64,000 nt of DNA from Microcaldota archaeon (GTDB lineage Archaea; Micrarchaeota; Micrarchaeia; Micrarchaeales; Micrarchaeaceae): positions 1 through 64,000 of the forward strand of contig JAKAUP010000003.1 in assembly GCA_021817565.1 (NCBI GenBank). Direction: 5' to 3'. Within the stretch, counting starts at the first letter, position 1, and each line of letters begins with the position of its first letter. Shown piece after piece: positions 58,963-64,000 of the stretch. Under the pieces are notes generated by a model, which was not told where the DNA came from, did no database searches, and worked only from the letters and a program-made list of their open reading frames with translations. Made by a program: the position numbers and the translations under genes.

Positions 58963-59394
58963 CTAAAGACCGCCTAATCCAGCACCGCAACTTGATACTG
59001 AGAATGTTCCAGCGCCGCTAGAATTTGCGAACAACCCTACCAAGTAAGGTGCAAGCAGCACGATTATTATCCCTACAATGCCTCCGATTATCATTGTCCA
59101 AGAGTAACCCTGCAGTTTACCTCTCGTATCCCCAGGCACCATATGAGCACCAGCATAAAGTATACCACCAAGCACTATTAGCACGAGCGCAATTATGAAT
59201 ACTAAGTTGTGTATGTCATTGTATATGCCGCATAGTGTGTTTTCTACTGTACTTACACCAGTAGACGTACCGGTACCACCAAATTGAGCATTTGCTATAG
59301 ACATTATGGACATAAATCCAAGCAACAGTGGCATCAGAATAAATGCCATCTTTATAATCTTAGACATATTTGGCAGACTATATGTTTTGTTCAT
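58963..59394 (-). CDS. VirB2/CedA1-like pilin
   Basis: Signal peptide ...MSIANAQFGG then two TMs (LVFIIALVLIVLGGILYAGAHMV-PGDTRGKLQG-YSWTMIIGGIVGIIIVLLAPYLVGLF). Confidence 0.7.
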   Translation of the reverse strand: MNKTYSLPNMSKIIKMAFILMPLLLGFMSIMSIANAQFGGTGTSTGVSTVENTLCGIYNDIHNLVFIIALVLIVLGGILYAGAHMVPGDTRGKLQGYSWTMIIGGIVGIIIVLLAPYLVGLFANSSGAGTFSVSSCGAGLGGL

Positions 59395-59426
59395 TATATT
59401 ACCTTTGATAGGATTTTATCGCAAAT

Positions 59427-59462
59427 CTGATTTATATACTTTTCGGTTGAATTTATAAATGT
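59427..59462. promoter_or_regulatory. Putative divergent promoter region (T4SS-like operon minus; carbamoyltransferase plus)
   Basis: AGTATATAAATC (minus) and ATTTATAAAT (plus) TATA-like boxes in a 111-bp divergent spacer. Confidence 0.4.
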
Positions 59463-59505
59463 TCTTTTTTATGCTTATTTTCTTAGATTTTATGGGAGCG
59501 AATTT

Positions 59506-61212
59506 ATGAGGGTTCTTGGTATCTGGGACGGCCATGATGCCGGCGCCGCGCTCATAGAAGAAGGGAGGGTTGTTTTTGCAGCCAACGAGGAAAGGTACAC
59601 GAAAAAGAAGCTTGATGTTTCCTTTCCTTATAATTCTATAATAGCTGCACTCTATCATTCAGGCCTCAAACCCGGAGACATAGAACACATTGCCTTTTCG
59701 ACTACCGACTTCAGCAAGACGCTTGAGCGCATCTTTCCTGCGCTGAAATATAACTATTACTCATTTAGAAGAAGAAAGGTGAGAAGGCCGCGTTTTGAAC
59801 ACATCAGACACAGCATTAAGTATAGTATGACTTCAGTAGGCAAAGTGCCGCTTTCTGCTGCAATAAGCCGCTCCATAATCTCTAGGCATCTTAGAAAGAT
59901 GGGCTTTGGGAGGTTCAAGCTTTACGTCGTTGACCACCATGTAGCCCATGCCGCATCTGCGGCCTTCACATCAGGCTTCAGCCGCTCTCTTATTATAACA
60001 CTTGATGGACTGGGGGACGGGCTTTCTGGCAGCATAAGCACTTTTGAGAATGGAAAACTGGAACGGCTAGCAAGCATAAGAGCTAGGGACTCTATAGGCA
60101 TCTTATACGAACAGGTCACTAATGCGCTTGGGATGCGCGAACTTGAAGACGAAGGGAAGATAATGGCAATGGCTGATTACTCATATCCCTTCGACTTTGA
60201 AGACAATAAGCTGAAAGATTTGGTCAGGGTAAGAGGAACGTCCCTCATTGGAAAGTACAATCCGCGCAAGCAGTATAACATTGTAAGAGATGTTGCCTGG
60301 CAGACACCCAGAGAACAAGTGGCATACATGGCTCAGCAGCTGCTTGAAAATATTGTCATAAAGCTAACCAGCAATGCGATTGACAGGTTTGGAATTAGGG
60401 ATATCGCATTCGCAGGGGGGGTTTTCTCCAATGTTAAGGCAAACATGAAGGTAAGGTCGCTTGAGACCGTTAAGAGATGGTATGTATTTCCTCATATGGG
60501 GGATGGCGGATTAGCGCTTGGCGCCGCGCTCTACGCAAACAACATGATTGAGGGATTAGACGACTGCGAGTTTAATGCTTATCTGGGGGACGATTACAAC
60601 GCAGATGATACAAAACACGTACTTAAATCAGATAGGTCGCTTGAGATTCATGAGGAAAGCATCGGGGAGCAAGCAAGGCATGCAGCTGAACTGCTGAGCA
60701 ATGGGGATTACCTTTTCTGGTTCCAGGATCGGATGGAATATGGACCGAGAGCTTTGGGGCACAGGAGCATACTGGCTCCTCCCGGAGACCTGCAAGCAAA
60801 GGATAAGCTAAACCTTTATGTGAAAAGGAGAGAGTGGTTCCAGCCTTTTGCCTCATCGATACTAGAACAGGATTTTGGGCGTTTGGTTGATTACGACGAG
60901 AAAGGTTTTGATCCGTATATGACAAACGCTTATCTTGTCAAGGAGGATGCGCAACTGCATATGGCTTCTGTGGTTAATGTTGATAAGACAACTCGCCCGC
61001 AGGCAGTGCCGAACGACAGTGGCGCGTATTCTTCTCTCCTCAAGAGCTTGAAGCGGCACACGGGCTTCGGCGTTGTGCTGAATACAAGCTTCAACCTCCA
61101 TGGTTTTCCAATTGTGCGTGACCCCGAGGACGCGATGCGTACCATGAAGGAGACAAAGACAAAGTACATGTTCATCAACGGCATAACTGTCAGAAATAGG
61201 AAGGTGGTATGA
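59506..61212 (+). CDS. Carbamoyltransferase (NodU/CmcH family)
   Basis: VLGIWDGHDAGAALIEEGRVVFAANEERYTKKK; VDHHVAHAASA; EYGPRALGHRSILAPP. Confidence 0.93.
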   Translation: MRVLGIWDGHDAGAALIEEGRVVFAANEERYTKKKLDVSFPYNSIIAALYHSGLKPGDIEHIAFSTTDFSKTLERIFPALKYNYYSFRRRKVRRPRFEHIRHSIKYSMTSVGKVPLSAAISRSIISRHLRKMGFGRFKLYVVDHHVAHAASAAFTSGFSRSLIITLDGLGDGLSGSISTFENGKLERLASIRARDSIGILYEQVTNALGMRELEDEGKIMAMADYSYPFDFEDNKLKDLVRVRGTSLIGKYNPRKQYNIVRDVAWQTPREQVAYMAQQLLENIVIKLTSNAIDRFGIRDIAFAGGVFSNVKANMKVRSLETVKRWYVFPHMGDGGLALGAALYANNMIEGLDDCEFNAYLGDDYNADDTKHVLKSDRSLEIHEESIGEQARHAAELLSNGDYLFWFQDRMEYGPRALGHRSILAPPGDLQAKDKLNLYVKRREWFQPFASSILEQDFGRLVDYDEKGFDPYMTNAYLVKEDAQLHMASVVNVDKTTRPQAVPNDSGAYSSLLKSLKRHTGFGVVLNTSFNLHGFPIVRDPEDAMRTMKETKTKYMFINGITVRNRKVV

Positions 61213-63047
61213 ACCAGCTTTTCCTGTCGCAAGGACTTATCGAGTACATGATGAGCGCAAGCGTGTTGCTTGCGTTTGCCTTTACTCTTGCCTTTGGATA
61301 TCTTTCGAGAAAGAGCTTTGCGCTTGAGATGAAAGAACTGAAAGTAAAAAAAAGGGACATAGCTGCTGCGTTGCTGATTGTTGCGCTGTTCATATCTGTT
61401 GAAGTTGCTGTAGTAAAACCCACTCAGCAGCTCTTCTTTGATGACGCGATATACCAGGGAATGGCGCTAGACCTCATACATACCGGACAGGCATGGATGT
61501 GCAATTACGGCGGACCTACTAGTTGCATATCCGGCCAGATATTCCACGAACCGATTGGCGAGTCTTTCAACATAGCAATCGCTTTCCTTCTGCTAGGCGT
61601 GCATAGGTACTCCACCTACATAGCCAACCTTGCGCTTTCAGCCGTTGCCGTGTTCCTTACCTTCTTCGTCGCACTCTTCCTTCTGAGAGACAAAACCGCC
61701 AGCTTATTCTCAGAACTCGTGTTCGCACTTACCCCGATGCTCCTTGTTTGGGCTGTACCGACCACATCCGACATACCTATGCTGACATACGCGCTGCTTG
61801 CCATATTTGCCATGCTCCTTTTCACAAAGAAAAAGAATGCTTATACGTTTGGCTTTATGCTTTCCAGCATGGCACTGCTGCTTTATATGAAGGTGGACGC
61901 CGGATTATTTATACCGCTGATAATAGTATCATACATCATACTGGACAACAAAAACATTGTTGCTTCAGTGAGATCCAATGCAAAGCTGCTGAAGAGGAAT
62001 ATGCTCAATACGAAATTGCTGCTCATATTGCTCCTATTTGTCCTTCTTGCTTCTACCGAGGTAATGTATGTGGCGTACGAGATACCTAATTCCAGCTTCG
62101 GCGCAAGCAAGAGCTCACCGGTAAATGTTGAACAGAGTTGCGGCACCGGATACACCGTCGCAGATGGTAAATTCTCGGTGCAGTACTTCAGGGCGAACAT
62201 CTGCGCAAATATCGTATTCTGGTTCAACGCGCTAAAAAGCGATCAGCTGGTGCAGCCTGCGATCTTTACCATAATAGGGATACTCGGGCTTCTTATTATG
62301 TGCGTAAGAAAGAATACAAGAAGAATCGCTCTCTTCCTGGGTCTCTGGTTCCTTTCCTTCTTTTTAATATACACCTCATTTTATGCGGGAGGGGTTGACT
62401 ATGGGGTTGACTGGAGGTTCATGCTTAGCGTCATTCCGCCGGTAGCAATATTCGGCGGCTACTTCCTGGCTACTCTTACCGGCTTTGTCGAGCATTTAGG
62501 AAAGCACATGGAATCCTTCAGGGCAAAAATCAGGTCGATGGGACATAGCTCAAAGAAGCGTAGGAAAAGAACCGCGAAGGCCGCCAGGACTGGAAAAGCG
62601 CATAATGATAAGGTGATGTTCTTGCTCGGCGTTTTTATTTCAGTACTTCTCCTAGCTTATCCCGCTTACCAGAGCTTTCCGATAATAGGCGTACCTCCTT
62701 CAGAGATACAGCAAGCTGGAGGTGCACGCTTCTATGAGAACTTTGTTTACAATTACAGCAGCTCCATACCGAGAGGCTGCATCGTGCTGAGCTTTGATCC
62801 GGAGTACTTTAACCTGCAAGGGCTAAACGGCTCGCAAATGTCTTATTACTCAAACGGTACGGTAAACGGAAGGACATACAAATGCGTAGTCATAGATTAT
62901 GGATACTGGTGCTACGCTGGTTATTCGAGCACATGCAGCGGCTTGCTCAACAGCTCAAACACCCAGGTGCTCGCCAGCTCCACATACACCAACGGTCCAG
63001 AAGTAGCAAAATTCGCGTTTTATAGGATAATAAGCCAGAAAGACTGA
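61209..63047 (+). CDS. GT39/PMT-like membrane glycosyltransferase
   Basis: DDAIYQGMALDLIHTG, multi-TM, HEPIGESFNIAIAFLLLGVHRYS. Confidence 0.75.
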   Translation: MNQLFLSQGLIEYMMSASVLLAFAFTLAFGYLSRKSFALEMKELKVKKRDIAAALLIVALFISVEVAVVKPTQQLFFDDAIYQGMALDLIHTGQAWMCNYGGPTSCISGQIFHEPIGESFNIAIAFLLLGVHRYSTYIANLALSAVAVFLTFFVALFLLRDKTASLFSELVFALTPMLLVWAVPTTSDIPMLTYALLAIFAMLLFTKKKNAYTFGFMLSSMALLLYMKVDAGLFIPLIIVSYIILDNKNIVASVRSNAKLLKRNMLNTKLLLILLLFVLLASTEVMYVAYEIPNSSFGASKSSPVNVEQSCGTGYTVADGKFSVQYFRANICANIVFWFNALKSDQLVQPAIFTIIGILGLLIMCVRKNTRRIALFLGLWFLSFFLIYTSFYAGGVDYGVDWRFMLSVIPPVAIFGGYFLATLTGFVEHLGKHMESFRAKIRSMGHSSKKRRKRTAKAARTGKAHNDKVMFLLGVFISVLLLAYPAYQSFPIIGVPPSEIQQAGGARFYENFVYNYSSSIPRGCIVLSFDPEYFNLQGLNGSQMSYYSNGTVNGRTYKCVVIDYGYWCYAGYSSTCSGLLNSSNTQVLASSTYTNGPEVAKFAFYRIISQKD

Positions 63048-63455
63048 TTAAAGGTTATCGAGCTTCGCCGCGGTATCTATTATTGCGCGCTTTACCCTCT
63101 CTATCCCTTCAGAGAGCTTTTTTATAAGATTCTCCTGAGATGCGATTGACTTTGATATGTAGAGCTTCGCTTCCTCTATGTCTTTCTCTATATAGAAACC
63201 CCCGCCTACTTCGGTCATTATCGAATCGGTTTCTCCTGTGTTCGTTTTTACAAGCATGCCTGCGCCTATGCTCGAGAGCATCTCCTTTCCGCTTATCATT
63301 TGCGCGTTGTTTATCGCTTCTAGGGTTTCACGCATCTCTGATAGCGCATGTGATGCATTCTCCATGCTTTGTTGAAGAACCATGTACTGGTTCTGATAGT
63401 AGTCCTGCATGTACTGCAGCGTGCGTTCCTCCTGCCCAATACCCTCTTCGCTCAT
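63048..63455 (-). CDS. pfdA: Prefoldin alpha subunit
   Basis: Coiled coil / SSIGAGMLVKTNTGETDSIMTEVGGGFYIEKDIEEAKLYISK. Confidence 0.85.
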   Translation of the reverse strand: MSEEGIGQEERTLQYMQDYYQNQYMVLQQSMENASHALSEMRETLEAINNAQMISGKEMLSSIGAGMLVKTNTGETDSIMTEVGGGFYIEKDIEEAKLYISKSIASQENLIKKLSEGIERVKRAIIDTAAKLDNL

Positions 63456-63470
63456 TTTTCCCCTCTTCTT

Positions 63471-63668
63471 TTACTCTTCTTTTCCCTCCTCCACTGATAT
63501 TATGTTTATCTTGTTGTTCTTTATGTGCTGGTTCGCGCCTATCTTTGATTGTGCGATAGCCCTTGCGTGGCTCTTGCTTTTTGCAGAAACAGATAGCTCA
63601 AAGTCGGTGTTCCCCAGACTGTTCTTTGCTTTTATTTTTCCTTTTACGACATATTTTTTGTATTCCAT
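63471..63668 (-). CDS. Ribosomal protein L18Ae/LX
   Basis: KKYVVKGKIKAKNSLGNTDFELSVSAKSKSHARAIAQSKIGANQHIKNNKINI. Confidence 0.85.
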   Translation of the reverse strand: MEYKKYVVKGKIKAKNSLGNTDFELSVSAKSKSHARAIAQSKIGANQHIKNNKINIISVEEGKEE

Positions 63669-63680
63669 TATACCACCTTT

Positions 63681-64000
63681 TCATTCGAGCGTTTGGATTA
63701 GGCGGGCCAGCTCAAAGCCCGTTGTCGAGTTCCCAGTCATTATCCCGTTGGAGTTTGCGACAGCAGCAATGCCTATGTTAAGCGATCCGGTGTTTGCCGT
63801 AGTCCTAGTAGTTTTTATCCCCAACATTTCCTCTATCCTCTCCTTCTGTTCGTCGCTTACAGTATTGTTCAATGCCATGCCCCTGTTTGTGAGTATGTTT
63901 GACGATCCGAGTGTTTTGAAGTAACCGATTTTCATTGGAAAAACCTCAACGCCCAGCACATCGCTTACCTCCTTTGCGGCCTTTGGTGAATACTCAGGAT
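63681..64000 (-). CDS. eif6: Translation initiation factor aIF6, truncated by window edge
   Basis: PEYSPKAAKEVSDVLGVEVFPMKIGYFKTLGSSNILTNRGMALNNTVSDEQKERIEEMLG; frame open beyond called start. Confidence 0.9.
   Translation of the reverse strand, partial: PEYSPKAAKEVSDVLGVEVFPMKIGYFKTLGSSNILTNRGMALNNTVSDEQKERIEEMLGIKTTRTTANTGSLNIGIAAVANSNGIMTGNSTTGFELARLIQTLE

Noticed and set aside
43692-59394. Interpretation as an integrative conjugative element
   Set aside because: No relaxase, integrase, coupling protein or att repeats seen; flanks are top6B and a carbamoyltransferase. Left open pending a search of flanking sequence.

Overview
64-kb archaeal chromosome segment. The small tRNA-intron-rich gene set, gene order and small informational proteins suggest a DPANN/Micrarchaeota (ARMAN-like) lineage; this is inference. 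Housekeeping content: CTP synthase, RpoD–L18e–L13–S9–RpoN–S2, UbiA prenyltransferase, RNase HII, FtsY, a sufBD-HTH-sufC-sufS-sufU operon, HTH-grpE-dnaK-dnaJ, Dim2/Krr1-like KH protein, Topo VI B, prefoldin, L18Ae and aIF6. Main candidates for a closer look: (1) a ~15.7-kb co-directional cluster (43.7-59.4 kb, minus strand) that looks like a chromosomal type IV secretion / Ced-like DNA-exchange machine. It has a VirB2/CedA1-like pilin, SIX tandem paralogous VirB6/CedA-like polytopic membrane proteins, two membrane-anchored VirB4-N-domain-like proteins, a stand-alone VirB4/HerA ATPase and several unknown accessory proteins, and no relaxase. (2) All four tRNA genes are interrupted by short BHB-type introns (five introns), including D-loop and T-loop positions and a tRNA-Pro with two interdependent introns. 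(3) An AT-rich island (~26.0-29.4 kb) holds a translationally coupled cytosolic protein + 4-TM protein pair resembling RexAB-type defence, a possible toxin-antitoxin-like pair and a decayed transposase. (4) A four-gene prepilin-like/LamG/DUF2341 surface adhesin operon. (5) RNase HII that appears to lack any canonical start codon. All family assignments come from reading the sequence; no searches were run.
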